A DNA stretch of 64,000 nucleotides from Billgrantia azerbaijanica (GCA_004551485.1 SBLD01000004.1:1-64000); one strand, 5' to 3'. Shown: positions 7,000 through 17,432, counted from the first letter of the stretch. The notes: generated from the letters alone by a model not told the origin. Made by a program: numbers and translations.

Positions 7000-7013
7000 T
7001 AGGCCGAGGCCTA
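7000..7013 (-). terminator. Inverted repeat downstream of the aconitase gene
   Basis: TAGGCC 7000-7005 and GGCCTA 7008-7013 pair around a 2-base gap, inside a wider GGCC-rich region 20-35 bases beyond the aconitase stop. There is no U-tract, so this is a weak terminator candidate; a REP-like element is the alternative. Confidence 0.3.
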
Positions 7014-7033
7014 TTCCGGCCGTAGTAGGCGTC

Positions 7034-8971
7034 TCAGCCCTCCCGGCGCACCAGCTCGATCAGGCTGCCGTGGCGGATCATCTCGACCTGGCGGGGCGAG
7101 AGGGCGTGACGCATCGCATAGGTCCGCTCCTTGGTGCGGTTGTGCAGTCGGATCGCCCGCCCCCGGTCGAGGGCGTCGATGATGTCTTCCAGCACCAGCT
7201 CATCGTCCTGATCGATGCTGTCGAGGTCCTCCGGGGCGGCGAAGGTGAGGGGCTCCACGCCGAAGTTGGCCAGGTTCTGCCAGTGAATACGCGCGTAGGA
7301 GAGCGCACACACGGCGCGCAGGCCCAGATAGCGGGGCGCGATGGCGGCATGCTCGCGGCTCGACCCCTGGCCGTAGTTGTGGCCGGCGACAATGAAAAAG
7401 CCGTCGCCCATCAGGTCGTGGGCGCGCCGGGCGAAGTCGCGGTCGACGCCGCGGAAGACGTGCTCGGCGATGGCGGGGATGTTGCTCCTCAGCGGCAGCA
7501 CTTCGGCCCCGGCGGGCATGATCGCGTCGGTGGAGACGTCGTCGCCCAGCTTGAGCAGCACCGGGCCGGAGAACGGCGACGGGATGGGGGCGAAGTCCGG
7601 CAGCGACTTCACGTTGGGGCCCTTGATCAGCTCCACCAGGCCGCTGTCGCCGGCGGGGGCGAGGAGCATGTCGCGGTTGATCGCCACCTGCCTGGGCTCG
7701 TGGAAGCGCGGACAGGCCCTGTCCAGGTCGCGCGGGTCGGTGATGCGGCCGGTCAGGGCGGAGGCGGTGGCGGTTTCCGGGCTGCACAGGAAGACGCGAT
7801 CCTCGGGGGTGCCGGAGCGGCCGGGGAAGTTGCGCGGCACGGTGCGCAGGCTGTTGCGGCCGGTGGCCGGCGCCTGGCCCATGCCGATGCAGCCGTTGCA
7901 GCCCGCCTGGTGGAGACGCGCGCCGGCGCGGATCAGCCGCGCCAGGTAGCCTTGGTCGGCGAGGTTCTCGAGGATCTGTCGCGAGGTGGGGTTGATGTCG
8001 AACGACACACCGGGCGCGACCTGGCGTCCTTCCACCATCAGCGCCGGCACGGCGAAGTCGCGAAGGCCGGGGTTGGCCGAGGAGCCGACGTAGGCCTGGT
8101 AGATCGCCTCGCCGGCCACCTCGCGCACCGGCCGGACGTTGCCGGGGCTGCTGGGCAGGGCGATCAGCGGCTCCAGTCGCGCCAGGTCGAGCGCAACGTG
8201 GTCGTCGTAGTCGGCGCCGTCGTCGGCGCTGAGCTCGCGCCAGTCGTCGCCGCGCCCCTGCTGCGTGAGGAAGCGCCGCACCTCGGCGTCGGCGGGGAAG
8301 ACCGTGGTCGTCGCCCCCATCTCGGTGCCCATGTTGGCGATCACGTGGCGATCCATGGCGGAAAGGGCCTCGAGCCCCGGCCCGTAATACTCGAAGACCT
8401 TGCCCACGCCGCCCTTGACGCCGAAGCGGCGCAGCATCTCCAGCACCACATCCTTGGCGCTCACCCAGTCGGGCAGCTCGCCGCTCAGCTCGACGCCGAC
8501 CACTTCCGGCATGGTGAGGTAGAGCGGCTGGCCGGCCATGGCCAGGGCGACTTCCAGGCCGCCGGCGCCGGTGGCGAACATGCCCAGCGCCCCGGCGGCC
8601 GGGGTGTGGCTGTCGGAGCCGACCAGGGTCTTGCCGGGAATGCCGAAGCGCTCCTGGTGCACCGGGTGGCTGACGCCGTTGCCGGCCGGGCTGAACCAGA
8701 CGCCGAACTTGCGGCAGGCGCTCTGCAGGAAGAGGTGGTCGTCGGGGTTCTTGAAATCCTCCTGGAAGAGGTTGTGGTCGACGTACTGGGCCGAGAGTTC
8801 GGTGCGCACGCGGTCGATGCGCATGGCCTCGAACTCCTGCATCACCAAGGTGCCGGTGGCGTCCTGGGTCAGCGTCTGGTCGATGGCAAGCCCGATCTCC
8901 TCGCCCGGGGTCATGCGGCCGGAGACCAGGTGGGCGTCGATCAGCTTGCGGGTCAGGTTGAGACGCGCCAT
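7034..8971 (-). CDS. Aconitate hydratase, short (Aquifex-type) form
   Basis: A 645-residue aconitase of the short bacterial type, converting citrate to isocitrate in the TCA cycle. It has GSDSHTPAAGALGMFATGAGG, a second CxxC cluster site AGCNGCIG, the substrate Arg region PRNFPGRSG, and the C-terminal swivel domain with GHNYGQGSSREHAA. At the place where classical aconitases have GSCTN, the first cluster cysteine, this protein reads VGSSANPG, so only two of the three usual cluster ligands are seen. The gene stands alone. A related dehydratase of the same superfamily cannot be excluded because of that change. Confidence 0.85.
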   Translation of the reverse strand: MARLNLTRKLIDAHLVSGRMTPGEEIGLAIDQTLTQDATGTLVMQEFEAMRIDRVRTELSAQYVDHNLFQEDFKNPDDHLFLQSACRKFGVWFSPAGNGVSHPVHQERFGIPGKTLVGSDSHTPAAGALGMFATGAGGLEVALAMAGQPLYLTMPEVVGVELSGELPDWVSAKDVVLEMLRRFGVKGGVGKVFEYYGPGLEALSAMDRHVIANMGTEMGATTTVFPADAEVRRFLTQQGRGDDWRELSADDGADYDDHVALDLARLEPLIALPSSPGNVRPVREVAGEAIYQAYVGSSANPGLRDFAVPALMVEGRQVAPGVSFDINPTSRQILENLADQGYLARLIRAGARLHQAGCNGCIGMGQAPATGRNSLRTVPRNFPGRSGTPEDRVFLCSPETATASALTGRITDPRDLDRACPRFHEPRQVAINRDMLLAPAGDSGLVELIKGPNVKSLPDFAPIPSPFSGPVLLKLGDDVSTDAIMPAGAEVLPLRSNIPAIAEHVFRGVDRDFARRAHDLMGDGFFIVAGHNYGQGSSREHAAIAPRYLGLRAVCALSYARIHWQNLANFGVEPLTFAAPEDLDSIDQDDELVLEDIIDALDRGRAIRLHNRTKERTYAMRHALSPRQVEMIRHGSLIELVRREG

Positions 8972-9063
8972 GAGCCCTCCTCGGCTGCCGTGTGGTGGGC
9001 GGCCGTGTAGTGCCTCAGTCTAGCAGGGGAGGGCCGAGGGCCAGCGCTGGCTGCCGGGCGGGC

Positions 9064-10881
9064 TCAGCCCGCGCGCCGGGGGCTGGCCGGCTCGCCGCCG
9101 AACTGCAGCTCGGCGAGGTGGCGATAGAGGGGGCTCGTCTCGAGCAGTTCCGCATGGCGGCCGGTGGCGACGAGGCGGCCCTGGTCGAGCAGCAGCAGCC
9201 GGTCGGCGGCCACCACGGTGGCCAGGCGGTGGGCGATCACCAGGCTGGTGCGCTTCTCCATCAGGCGGTCGAGCGCCTGCTGTACCTGGCGCTCGCTCTC
9301 GGCGTCCAGGGCGCTGGTGGCCTCGTCGAGCAGCAGCACGCGCGGGTTCTTGAGCAGCGCGCGGGCGATGGCCAGGCGCTGGCGCTGGCCGCCGGAGAGC
9401 TGCACGCCGCCGGGGCCGAGCGGGGTGTCGAGCCCCTGGGGCAGGGCCTCGATGAAGGCCAGGGCGTTGGCGTCGCGGGCCGCTCGGCGCAGCTCGGCCG
9501 CGCTCGCTTCGGGCTTGCCGTAGCGCAGGTTCTCGGCCACGGTGCCGGTGAACAGCACCGGCTCCTGGGCGACCAGCCCCAGGGCGCCGCGCAGGGCGTG
9601 CGGGTCGAGGTCGCGCAGGTCGATACCGTCCAGGCGGATGCGCCCGCGGTCCGGGTCGTGGAAGCGAAGCAGCAGGGCGAGCAGGGTGCTCTTGCCGGCC
9701 CCGGAGGGGCCCACCAGGGCCACGCGCTCCCCGGGCTGGATAGTGAGATCCAGGGCCGCGAGCGCCGGCTGCTCGCGGCCGGGGTAGGTGTAGCTCACCG
9801 CTTCGAGCGTGATCTCGCCGGCCAGCGGCGAGGGCAGGGGAACGGGGTGGGCCGGGGCACGGATGGCCGGTTCGGTGTCGAGCAGTTCGAGCAGCCGCTC
9901 GGCGGCGCCGGCGGCGCGCTGCACGTCGCCGGCCACCTCGGCGAGGGTGGCCACGGCGCCGGCGGCGAGCACGGCGTAGAAGAGGAAGGTGGCCAGCTCG
10001 CCGGCCGTCATGTCGCCGGCGAGCACGGCCTCGCCGCCCTGCCACAGCATCACGCCCACGGCGAGGAAGACCGCGAGCAGGGCGAGGCCGGTCAGCCAGG
10101 CGCGCTGGCGGGTGCGCGCCACGGCCGTGGCGAAGGCGTCCTCGACGCGCGCACCGTAGTCGCGACGATCGATCGCCTCGTGGGTGAAGGCCTGGACGGT
10201 GCGGATGCCGCCGAGCGCCTCGCCGGCGTAGCGGCCGAGCTCGGCCACGCGGTCCTGGCTGGAACGCGACAGCCGGCGTACGCGGCGGCCGAGCCACAGG
10301 ATCGGCAGCACCGTGGCGGGAATGCCCAGCAGCACCAGCGCCGAGAGCCACGGCTGGGTGACGAGCATCAGCCCCACGGCGCCGATCAGCATCATCAGGT
10401 TGCGCAGCGCCAGCGAGATCGACGAGCCGAACAACGTCTGCAGCACGCTGGTGTCGGCGGTGAGGCGCGAGGTGATCTCGCCGGGCCCCTGGGCGATCCG
10501 GGTAGCGTGCTCGAAGAAGCCTGGCTCGAGGTCGAGCAGGTGGTCGAAGACCCGTCGGCGCAGGTCGGCGGCCAGCCGCTCGCCGATCCAGGTGACCAGG
10601 TAGTAGCGCAGCGCCGAGGCGCCGGCGAGCACGACCACCACCACGACCATCAGCGCGAGCACCTGGTTGAGCCGGGCGCGGTCCTCGGCGAGGAAGCCCT
10701 GGTCGATGATCAGGCGCAGCCCCTGGCCGAGCAGCAGCACGCAGCCCGCCGCGACCAGCAGCGCCAGGGCGGCCACGATGAGGTGCGTGCGCTGGGGGCG
10801 CAGCAGCGTCAGCAGGCGCAGGAGAATGCGAGGGTCGGGGCGCGTCATGGCGCCCGACTGCGGGGAAGGGGCGTGGCTCAT
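9064..10881 (-). CDS. ABC exporter, MsbA/ABCB type (fused membrane and ATPase domains)
   Basis: A 605-residue half-transporter with about six membrane segments (residues ~30-320) and a C-terminal nucleotide-binding domain. The latter has Walker A GPSGAGKST, signature LSGGQRQRLAIAR and Walker B VLLLDEATSALD, followed by the AHRLATV switch region. Such proteins act as homodimers and export lipids, drugs or peptides. The coupling segment FFEHATRIAQGPGEITSRLTAD is split over short typical motifs and is well kept. The start at 10881 is chosen as the first ATG; MTRPDP, eleven codons later, is an alternative. No neighbour indicates the cargo. Confidence 0.9.
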   Translation of the reverse strand: MSHAPSPQSGAMTRPDPRILLRLLTLLRPQRTHLIVAALALLVAAGCVLLLGQGLRLIIDQGFLAEDRARLNQVLALMVVVVVVLAGASALRYYLVTWIGERLAADLRRRVFDHLLDLEPGFFEHATRIAQGPGEITSRLTADTSVLQTLFGSSISLALRNLMMLIGAVGLMLVTQPWLSALVLLGIPATVLPILWLGRRVRRLSRSSQDRVAELGRYAGEALGGIRTVQAFTHEAIDRRDYGARVEDAFATAVARTRQRAWLTGLALLAVFLAVGVMLWQGGEAVLAGDMTAGELATFLFYAVLAAGAVATLAEVAGDVQRAAGAAERLLELLDTEPAIRAPAHPVPLPSPLAGEITLEAVSYTYPGREQPALAALDLTIQPGERVALVGPSGAGKSTLLALLLRFHDPDRGRIRLDGIDLRDLDPHALRGALGLVAQEPVLFTGTVAENLRYGKPEASAAELRRAARDANALAFIEALPQGLDTPLGPGGVQLSGGQRQRLAIARALLKNPRVLLLDEATSALDAESERQVQQALDRLMEKRTSLVIAHRLATVVAADRLLLLDQGRLVATGRHAELLETSPLYRHLAELQFGGEPASPRRAG

Positions 10882-11017
10882 GTCGGCACGATACCAGCCC
10901 CGGCGGGCCGCTGCATGAGGCGATGGGGGGCGTCGTGCTTTCATCGCCGAACGACCATTGATTTCGGCGCGACTTGCCGCGAGGCTGTCGGTAGAGCCGA
11001 GACGCCACGAGGACGCC

Positions 11018-11779
11018 ATGCGACTGCGCATCCTGTCCGACCTGCACCTGGAGCACTTCGGCGGCGAGCGCGAGCTGCCTCCCGCCGAGGCCGATGTGGT
11101 GGTGCTGGCCGGCGACATCCACAGCCATGCCCGGGGGCTCGAATGGGCTGCCGAGCGCTTTGCCCCGACCCCGATCCTCTACGTGCCGGGCAATCACGAG
11201 TTCTACGGGACCTGCATGTCGGCGCTGCGGGCCGAGCTGGCCGCCACGGCGCAGCAGCTGGGCATCCACCTGCTCGACAACGCGGCCGTGACGCTGGGTG
11301 GCGTGCGCTTTCTCGGCACCACGCTGTGGACCGACTTCGCGCTCCATGCCGACGAGCCGGATCTCGACACCGAACTGGCCTTCATCGAGGCGCAGCTGCT
11401 GATGCCCGATTTCCGCCTCATCGAGCATCCCCCCGGTGAGACGTTCACGCCCCGGGCGAGCCAGGTGCTGCACCGCGAGGCGCGCGCCTGGCTCGAGGCC
11501 GAGCTGGCCGCGGACGACGGAGTCCCCCGGGTGGTGATCAGCCACCACGCCCCGCTGGCCGACTGCCTGCCCGCCCGCTACCGGGGCGATCCTCTCTCCG
11601 CTGCCTTTGGCTCGAACCTCGATGCCCTGATGGGACGCATGCGCCTGTGGATCCACGGCCATGTGCACGACCCCGTGGACCTGATGTGCCGCGGCACGCG
11701 CGTGATCGCCAACCCGGGTGGCTACCCGGGAGAGCATGATCCGCCGTTGTTCGTTCCCGATCGGGTCGTCGAGATTTAG
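11018..11779 (+). CDS. Calcineurin-like metallophosphoesterase
   Basis: A 253-residue cytoplasmic metallophosphoesterase with all core motifs in order: SDLHLEH (metal ligands Asp8 and His10), LAGDIH, PGNHEFYG, SHHAP and GHVHD. These bind a two-metal centre that hydrolyses phosphomonoesters or diesters. An upstream in-frame start at 10958 is less likely, because the family starts directly with the MRLRILSDLH strand and a GAGG sits before this ATG. The physiological substrate is not evident. Confidence 0.88.
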   Translation: MRLRILSDLHLEHFGGERELPPAEADVVVLAGDIHSHARGLEWAAERFAPTPILYVPGNHEFYGTCMSALRAELAATAQQLGIHLLDNAAVTLGGVRFLGTTLWTDFALHADEPDLDTELAFIEAQLLMPDFRLIEHPPGETFTPRASQVLHREARAWLEAELAADDGVPRVVISHHAPLADCLPARYRGDPLSAAFGSNLDALMGRMRLWIHGHVHDPVDLMCRGTRVIANPGGYPGEHDPPLFVPDRVVEI

Positions 11780-11783
11780 GCTT

Positions 11784-11821
11784 TGCCCGAAAACTGGCTG
11801 CGCTCGCCGGCTTTTCGGGCA
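11784..11821 (+). terminator. Stem-loop after the phosphoesterase gene
   Basis: TGCCCGAAAA 11784-11793 and TTTTCGGGCA 11812-11821 form a perfect 10-base stem with an 18-base loop, starting 5 bases after the stop codon. The inner T-run belongs to the stem and no free U-tract follows, so termination is likely but not certain. Confidence 0.55.
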
Positions 11822-11864
11822 GAGGCTAGGCTGATTTCACCACGTTGGAAGGGAGTTCCCTCGC

Positions 11865-12617
11865 ATGAGCGCCAATGCCGTGAAGAGTGTCGTCGCCATT
11901 CGCCACGTCGCCTTCGAGGACCTCGGTATCTTCGAGCCGATCCTCGAGGCGCAGGACTACCGTATCCGCTACCTCGACGCCGGGCGGCTCGACCCGGCGG
12001 CGCTCGAGGTGCTCGACGTCGACAGCCCGGAGCTGATGGTGGTGCTGGGGGCGCCGGTGGGGGCCAACGACGAGGCGCTCTATCCCTTCCTGGCGGCGGA
12101 GCTGGCGGCCATTCGCCGGCGGCTGGAGAGCGGTCGGCCGCTGCTGGGCATCTGCCTGGGCGCGCAGCTCATCGCCCGGGCCCTGGGCGGCCGGGTCTTC
12201 CCCATGGCGGAGAAGGAGATCGGCTTCGGCGACGTGAGCCTGACCCGCGACGGCCAGGCGAGCGTCCTTGGCCATCTCGACAACCCCGACACGGTGCTGC
12301 ACTGGCACGGCGACATGTTCGAGACGCCGCCGGGGGCCGTGCGGCTGGCCTACAGCTATCCCTGCGCACACCAGGCCTTTGCCCTGGGTGAGACGGTGCT
12401 GGGGCTGCAGTTCCACCTCGAGGTCGACCCCGAGCGGATCGAGCAGTGGCTGATCGGCCACGCCGCCGAGCTGTCAGCGGCCGGGCTCGATCCCGTCGAG
12501 ATCCGCGAGCAGGCGCAGCGGTTCGGGCCGACCCTGAAAGCGCGGGGGCAGCAGGTGTTCCGCGAGTGGCTGGCTGGTGCCGAAGCGAGCCTTGGCAAGG
12601 GGGAGGAGGCCGAGTGA
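11865..12617 (+). CDS. Class I glutamine amidotransferase domain protein
   Basis: A 250-residue stand-alone class I amidotransferase. The nucleophile elbow GICLGAQL has Cys97, and the C-terminal LQFHLEV supplies the catalytic His and Glu. Such proteins release ammonia from glutamine or act as gamma-glutamyl hydrolases; many stand-alone copies (YfeJ/GuaA-N-like) have no proven partner. It is preceded by GGAAGGGAG, a strong ribosome binding site. The following gene is convergent and no synthase partner lies beside it. Confidence 0.85.
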   Translation: MSANAVKSVVAIRHVAFEDLGIFEPILEAQDYRIRYLDAGRLDPAALEVLDVDSPELMVVLGAPVGANDEALYPFLAAELAAIRRRLESGRPLLGICLGAQLIARALGGRVFPMAEKEIGFGDVSLTRDGQASVLGHLDNPDTVLHWHGDMFETPPGAVRLAYSYPCAHQAFALGETVLGLQFHLEVDPERIEQWLIGHAAELSAAGLDPVEIREQAQRFGPTLKARGQQVFREWLAGAEASLGKGEEAE

Positions 12618-12642
12618 GGGGGAGCGGGGCGTAGCCGCGCCG

Positions 12643-13884
12643 TCATGCCCGGACGGCGGAGAGCGAAGGCGTTTCCGGGTAGGCCACCACGACGCAGTTG
12701 CGGCCGCGTGCCTTGCCTTCGTAGAGGGCCTGGTCGGCGCGCAGCAGCGCCGGGTCGAGCTTCTTCTCGTCCGCCTCGATACGGCTGATGCCGACCGTCA
12801 CCGTGAGGCGCTCGAGCTCGCCCACGGTGGGCAGCGTCAGGTTGGAGACCTTCTCGCGCAGGCGCTCGCCGATGGTGGCGGCGGTCTCCAGGGTGGCATT
12901 GGGCAGGGCGAGCACGAACTCCTCGCCGCCGTAACGGCCGATGATGTCCGTATCGCGCAGCACCGACTGGCAGCAGGCCGCCACGGCGGCCAGCACGTGA
13001 TCCCCGGTGGCATGGCCATGCCGGTCGTTGAGCTTCTTGAAGAAGTCGATGTCCACCATGCACATCACCAGCGGCGTGCCCTCGCGCAGCGCGCGACTCA
13101 GTTCCCGGCCGGCCAGCTCGAAGAAGTGACGACGGTTGGCGATACCGGTCAGTTCGTCGGTGGTGGCCATGTGGCCCAGCCGCTCCGCGAGCTGGCGACG
13201 CTCCTCGATCTCGTTCTGCAGCCGGCGATTGGTCTCGCGCTCCTCCAGCAGCGAGGCGAACTGGCTGCGCTGCAGTCGGTTGAGCCGGGTCAGCGTCAGG
13301 GCACCCAGCAGGTTGACGAAAGCGAGCAGCAGGAGACTGGTGAACATCAGCTCCGGGGCTAGCGTCGACCACAACAGCATGGCGGTTACGACGCCGCCGG
13401 CCAGGTAGGCGTTCCAGACCAGTATCCACGGTAAGCGATTGGGTACGAACAGGTAGAGCACCATGCTGGCGAAGGTCATGGACGCCAGATGGATGCCGAT
13501 CTGGTCGGGACGCAGCGGAATGGTGGCCATCAGGCCGGTAAGGCAGAGCAGGCAGATGAGGTTGACCGTCAGGGGGCGCTGGGCCATTGCCGGGCGCTTC
13601 AGGGTTGCCACGGCCAGGACCACACAGCTCACGGCGATGCCGACCCGCATTGCCAAGAGGGTGAAAAAAACGTCGCCCAGGCCGAGCAGTGCATAGTCGG
13701 CCAAGCTGAAGGCGAGGAAGAGCCCCGCCGCCGCCCACAGCGCATAGCGCAGCTGACAGGCCTCATGCGCCTGCATGGTGCGCCGGTAGAGCGCCTCGAT
13801 ATTCGTCTCGTGGAATTCGGCGCGCCAGTTCAGACGCGGCCGCGCGGGCGCTTCCACCTCCACCTCGGGTGTACATGCTGCCAT
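12643..13884 (-). CDS. Membrane-bound diguanylate cyclase (GGDEF)
   Basis: A 413-residue protein that makes cyclic di-GMP. The N-terminal half (about residues 45-205) has six hydrophobic segments, likely a sensor, followed by a coiled coil (~210-240) and the GGDEF domain. The active site reads GGEEF at 319-323, a functional variant, and RDTD at 310-313 is an intact inhibitory I-site five residues before it, so feedback control by product is expected. DELTGIANRRHFFE and VDIDFFKKLND are canonical. The signal sensed cannot be read from the sequence. Confidence 0.92.
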   Translation of the reverse strand: MAACTPEVEVEAPARPRLNWRAEFHETNIEALYRRTMQAHEACQLRYALWAAAGLFLAFSLADYALLGLGDVFFTLLAMRVGIAVSCVVLAVATLKRPAMAQRPLTVNLICLLCLTGLMATIPLRPDQIGIHLASMTFASMVLYLFVPNRLPWILVWNAYLAGGVVTAMLLWSTLAPELMFTSLLLLAFVNLLGALTLTRLNRLQRSQFASLLEERETNRRLQNEIEERRQLAERLGHMATTDELTGIANRRHFFELAGRELSRALREGTPLVMCMVDIDFFKKLNDRHGHATGDHVLAAVAACCQSVLRDTDIIGRYGGEEFVLALPNATLETAATIGERLREKVSNLTLPTVGELERLTVTVGISRIEADEKKLDPALLRADQALYEGKARGRNCVVVAYPETPSLSAVRA

Positions 13885-14203
13885 TCACCAACGTCCTTGA
13901 GGGCTGCTGACCGCTACCGTACGGCGGCGGTCCGGTCCCATCCCTTCAGCTCTGCCTCGTTGTCGTGCCCGCGCCGATCACTGCAATCGGCAGGGCGCCG
14001 TTACACAAACCGAAGTTTGGTCAGGAATCGTCGTGTCTGCCAGTGTCATGAAGAGATGTCATTCAGAACTGACAGGTTTTGTAAGCGAACGCCTACAGCG
14101 CAGGGTTGACAGGAAGAATCAGTCGTTTATCCGAGATGTTCTCACTCTTTTCCGTGCAATTAGGCGCTTGCCCCACCCGTGCATGCACGGGATGACGGCA
14201 TGC
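13885..14203. other. Intergenic region with a perfect 16-base palindrome
   Basis: About 320 bases between the cyclase start and the end of the NAD(P)H oxidoreductase gene. It must contain the cyclase promoter (minus strand). The palindrome CCCGTGCATGCACGGG at 14176-14191, 12 bases beyond the oxidoreductase stop, can form a hairpin and may end that transcript, but lacks a U-tract. TTGACA at 14105-14110 resembles a plus-strand -35 box with only a poor -10 after it. No gene is supported. Confidence 0.45.
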
Positions 14204-14788
14204 TCACTTCGCCTGAGTACCAAGCCGTTCCAGCTTGGCGAGCCAGTGTCGACAATCAGTTTCGCTCAACTTCTCCACCGAGCCGATAAGGGTCTCGTGT
14301 ACCGGAGAGAAGCCCACGAAGCCGAGGATGTTGCGCTCCAGCGACTTGACGCTGTGGGCCCGGAAGACGTGACGGTAGATCAGCGCTGGCATGCCCATGG
14401 TGACCACCACCCGGGCCGAGCGGCCCTTGAGCCCCTTGCGGCCGAGCGGGTTGCCCTCCTCGTACTCGAAGGCGAAATGCGGGCGCATCACTTGTTCCAG
14501 GAAACCCTTGACCAGCGCCGGCATGTCGCCGAGCCACAGCGGGAAGACCAGCGCCAAGTGCTCGCACCAGCCGATGGCGTCACGCGCCTCCTCGAGCGAG
14601 GCGGGCATGCTGCCCTGCGTCCACTCTTCCTGGCTGCGCACCAGGGGGAAGTCCAGTTCGGCGATATTCACCGAGCGGACCTCGTGCCCCGCCGTCTCGG
14701 CGCCCTGGCGGTAATGCGCGGCCAGTGCATGGCAGAGATGGGGCTGACGGCTGTCGGGGTGTCCCTGCAGGATCAGGATGCGGCTCAT
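14204..14788 (-). CDS. NAD(P)H:quinone oxidoreductase-like flavodoxin-fold protein
   Basis: A 194-residue flavoprotein of the NAD(P)H dehydrogenase (quinone) / NQO-like family. It has the N-terminal flavodoxin strand MSRILILQGHPDS, LVFPLWLGDMPALVKGF for FMN/FAD phosphate contacts, and RHVF..HSVKSLERN..FVGF near the C-terminus. Such enzymes carry out two-electron quinone reduction or act on potassium efflux regulators. The start MSRILIL is preferred over an ATG twelve codons upstream because it begins the fold directly. Confidence 0.82.
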   Translation of the reverse strand: MSRILILQGHPDSRQPHLCHALAAHYRQGAETAGHEVRSVNIAELDFPLVRSQEEWTQGSMPASLEEARDAIGWCEHLALVFPLWLGDMPALVKGFLEQVMRPHFAFEYEEGNPLGRKGLKGRSARVVVTMGMPALIYRHVFRAHSVKSLERNILGFVGFSPVHETLIGSVEKLSETDCRHWLAKLERLGTQAK

Positions 14789-14891
14789 CGCGTGGGCTCC
14801 CTGCGGTGAGATACGAAGAGACAAGAGTCGTTACAGCATAGCCCGTCGTGGCGAGAAACCAGGCGGGCTTAAGGTAACGGGGTGGGTGGGC

Positions 14892-15664
14892 TCACGGCTT
14901 GAGCCGGTAGCCGGTCTTGAAGATCCACGCCACCACGGCCAGCGCCGCCCCCAGGAACAGCAGGATCATGGCGAGGCTCACCAGGGGGCTCACGTCGCTG
15001 ATGCCGTAGAAGCTCCAGCGGAAGCCGCTCACCAGGTAGACCACCGGGTTGGCCAGCGTCACCGCCTGCCAGAAGGGGGGCAGCATGTCGATGGAGTAGA
15101 AGGTGCCGCCGAGGAAGGTCAGCGGCGTGATCACCAGCAGTGGCACCAGCTGCAGCTTCTCGAAGCCGTCGGCCCAGATGCCGATGATGAAGCCGAGCAG
15201 GCTGAAGGTCACCGCGGTGAGCACCAGGAACAGCACCATCATCGCCGGGTGGTCGATGGAGTAGGGCACGAAGAGCCGTGCGGTGACCAGCACGATGGCG
15301 CCGAGGATCAGCGACTTGGTGGCGGCGGCGCCGACATAGCCGAGCACGATCTCGACGTAGGACATGGGCGCCGAGAGGATCTCGTAGATCGACCCCGAGA
15401 AGCGCGGGAAGAAGATGCCGAAGGAGGCGTTGGAGACGCTCTGGGTGAGCAGCATCAGCATGATCAGCCCCGGCACGATGAAGGCGCCGTAGCTCACGCC
15501 GTCGACCTCGCTGATGCGCGTGCCGATGGCGGCGCCGAACACCACGAAGTAGAGCGAGGTGGAGATCACCGGCGAGACGATGCTCTGCAGCACGGTGCGC
15601 AGGCTGCGTGCCATCTCGGCGAGGTAGAGGGTCTTCACGGATTGCAGGTTCAGGTTCTTGATGC

Positions 15665-15668
<4 letters not shown>
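14892..15668 (-). CDS. yadH: ABC-2 type transporter permease, YadH-like
   Basis: A 258-residue inner-membrane permease of the ABC-2 family with six hydrophobic segments. The family loop [15 protein letters not shown] and the conserved [15 protein letters not shown] segment between late membrane helices match YadH. Together with the overlapping ATPase gene it forms an exporter of unknown cargo. Its start overlaps the ATPase stop by 4 bases, so the two are translated together. Confidence 0.87.
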
Positions 15669-16588
<920 letters not shown>

Positions 16589-16610
16589 AAGCGCCTCATC
16601 CATTGGCGCT

Positions 16611-16817
16611 TCACTCAAGGGTGATCTCTCCGCTGAACTCGAGGTCCACCTCCAGGCCCTCGACCTGTACCCGGACGGTGGCCGGCAGCGACTCGTCGCC
16701 CGCCAGGCGACCCTCCGCCAGCGCCTGCTGGACCGCCTTCTCGATCGCCTGCTGGGAGTTGACGCCCACGTTCTTCAGTAATTTACGAATGCTGTGGTGA
16801 AAGGTGTCGTCATTCAT
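16611..16817 (-). CDS. Small DUF6494-like protein
   Basis: A 68-residue protein of unknown function that fits DUF6494. It has an N-terminal helix [32 protein letters not shown], and a beta end [14 protein letters not shown]. The ATG at 16817 is chosen because GAAGG lies 8 bases upstream and family members start here. The open frame reaches further upstream without a better start. It sits just before yadG in the same direction. Confidence 0.7.
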   Translation of the reverse strand: MNDDTFHHSIRKLLKNVGVNSQQAIEKAVQQALAEGRLAGDESLPATVRVQVEGLEVDLEFSGEITLE

Positions 16818-16913
16818 GGGATAGCCTTCGACGTGCGGGATGGAGTGACGAACGCCGCGGCAGTTTCCCGGACGCGGCGTTGCAATCGGGCGCGAGGCCT
16901 GCCTCACGGATGC

Positions 16914-17192
16914 TCACGAGCGGCTGGTGATCTCCAGCAGGTGATAGCCAAACTGGGTGCGCACCGGGCCGTGCACCTTGTTCAGCTCGCCCGAGAACAC
17001 CACCTTGTCGAACTCGGGGACCATCTGGCCCGGGCCGAAGCTGCCCAGGTCGCCGCCTTGACGGCCGGAGGGGCAGGTGGAGTTCTCGCGCGCCACCTCG
17101 GCGAAGTCGCGTCCCCCCTCGATTTCGGCCTTGAGGGCCTCACACTTTGCCTTGCTGCTCACCAGAATATGACGGGCGGTTGCCTGGGTCAT
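16914..17192 (-). CDS. ppiC: Parvulin-type peptidyl-prolyl isomerase
   Basis: A 92-residue single-domain parvulin that catalyses cis-trans isomerisation of prolyl bonds in the cytoplasm. It has the family start ARHILVSSK, the catalytic-loop segment STCPSGRQGGDLGSFG, GQMVPEFDKVVF and the C-terminal FGYHLLEIT strand with the conserved His. Length and motif order equal E. coli PpiC. It is followed by the DUF6494 and yadGH genes in the same direction, with about 95 bases between. Confidence 0.93.
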   Translation of the reverse strand: MTQATARHILVSSKAKCEALKAEIEGGRDFAEVARENSTCPSGRQGGDLGSFGPGQMVPEFDKVVFSGELNKVHGPVRTQFGYHLLEITSRS

Positions 17193-17432
17193 GTCGCTCT
17201 CCTGAAGATCGGCACGGGGCCGGGAATGGAAGGGCAGGATAGCATCTGTGGGCGTGGATGCGGGCTGCGCTCGCTGCACATCGGGTCCGGAAGGCGCCAG
17301 CTCGGTGGATCGGCTACCGTTGATAGCAAAGGGGCACTGCGGATGCTGGCGGCAGCCCACCGGGACCGTCGGTTTTCCATGAGCGATCCATGTCGTGCTG
17401 GCGCGGTTTCCAGCGCCAAGGGGAGCGTTGTC

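Noticed and set aside
6968-9010. 680-codon plus-strand open frame opposite the aconitase gene
   Set aside because: It is the antisense shadow of a clear aconitase gene in GC-rich DNA; the product is a low-complexity Gly/Ala/His/Gln-rich string with no family.
8992-11439. 815-codon plus-strand open frame across the ABC exporter
   Set aside because: Antisense of the exporter and out of frame with the phosphoesterase; composition is typical of GC-driven shadow frames.
14105-14191. Possible short plus-strand RNA from TTGACA to the CCCGTGCATGCACGGG palindrome
   Set aside because: The -10 is poor, there is no U-tract, and little structure lies between.
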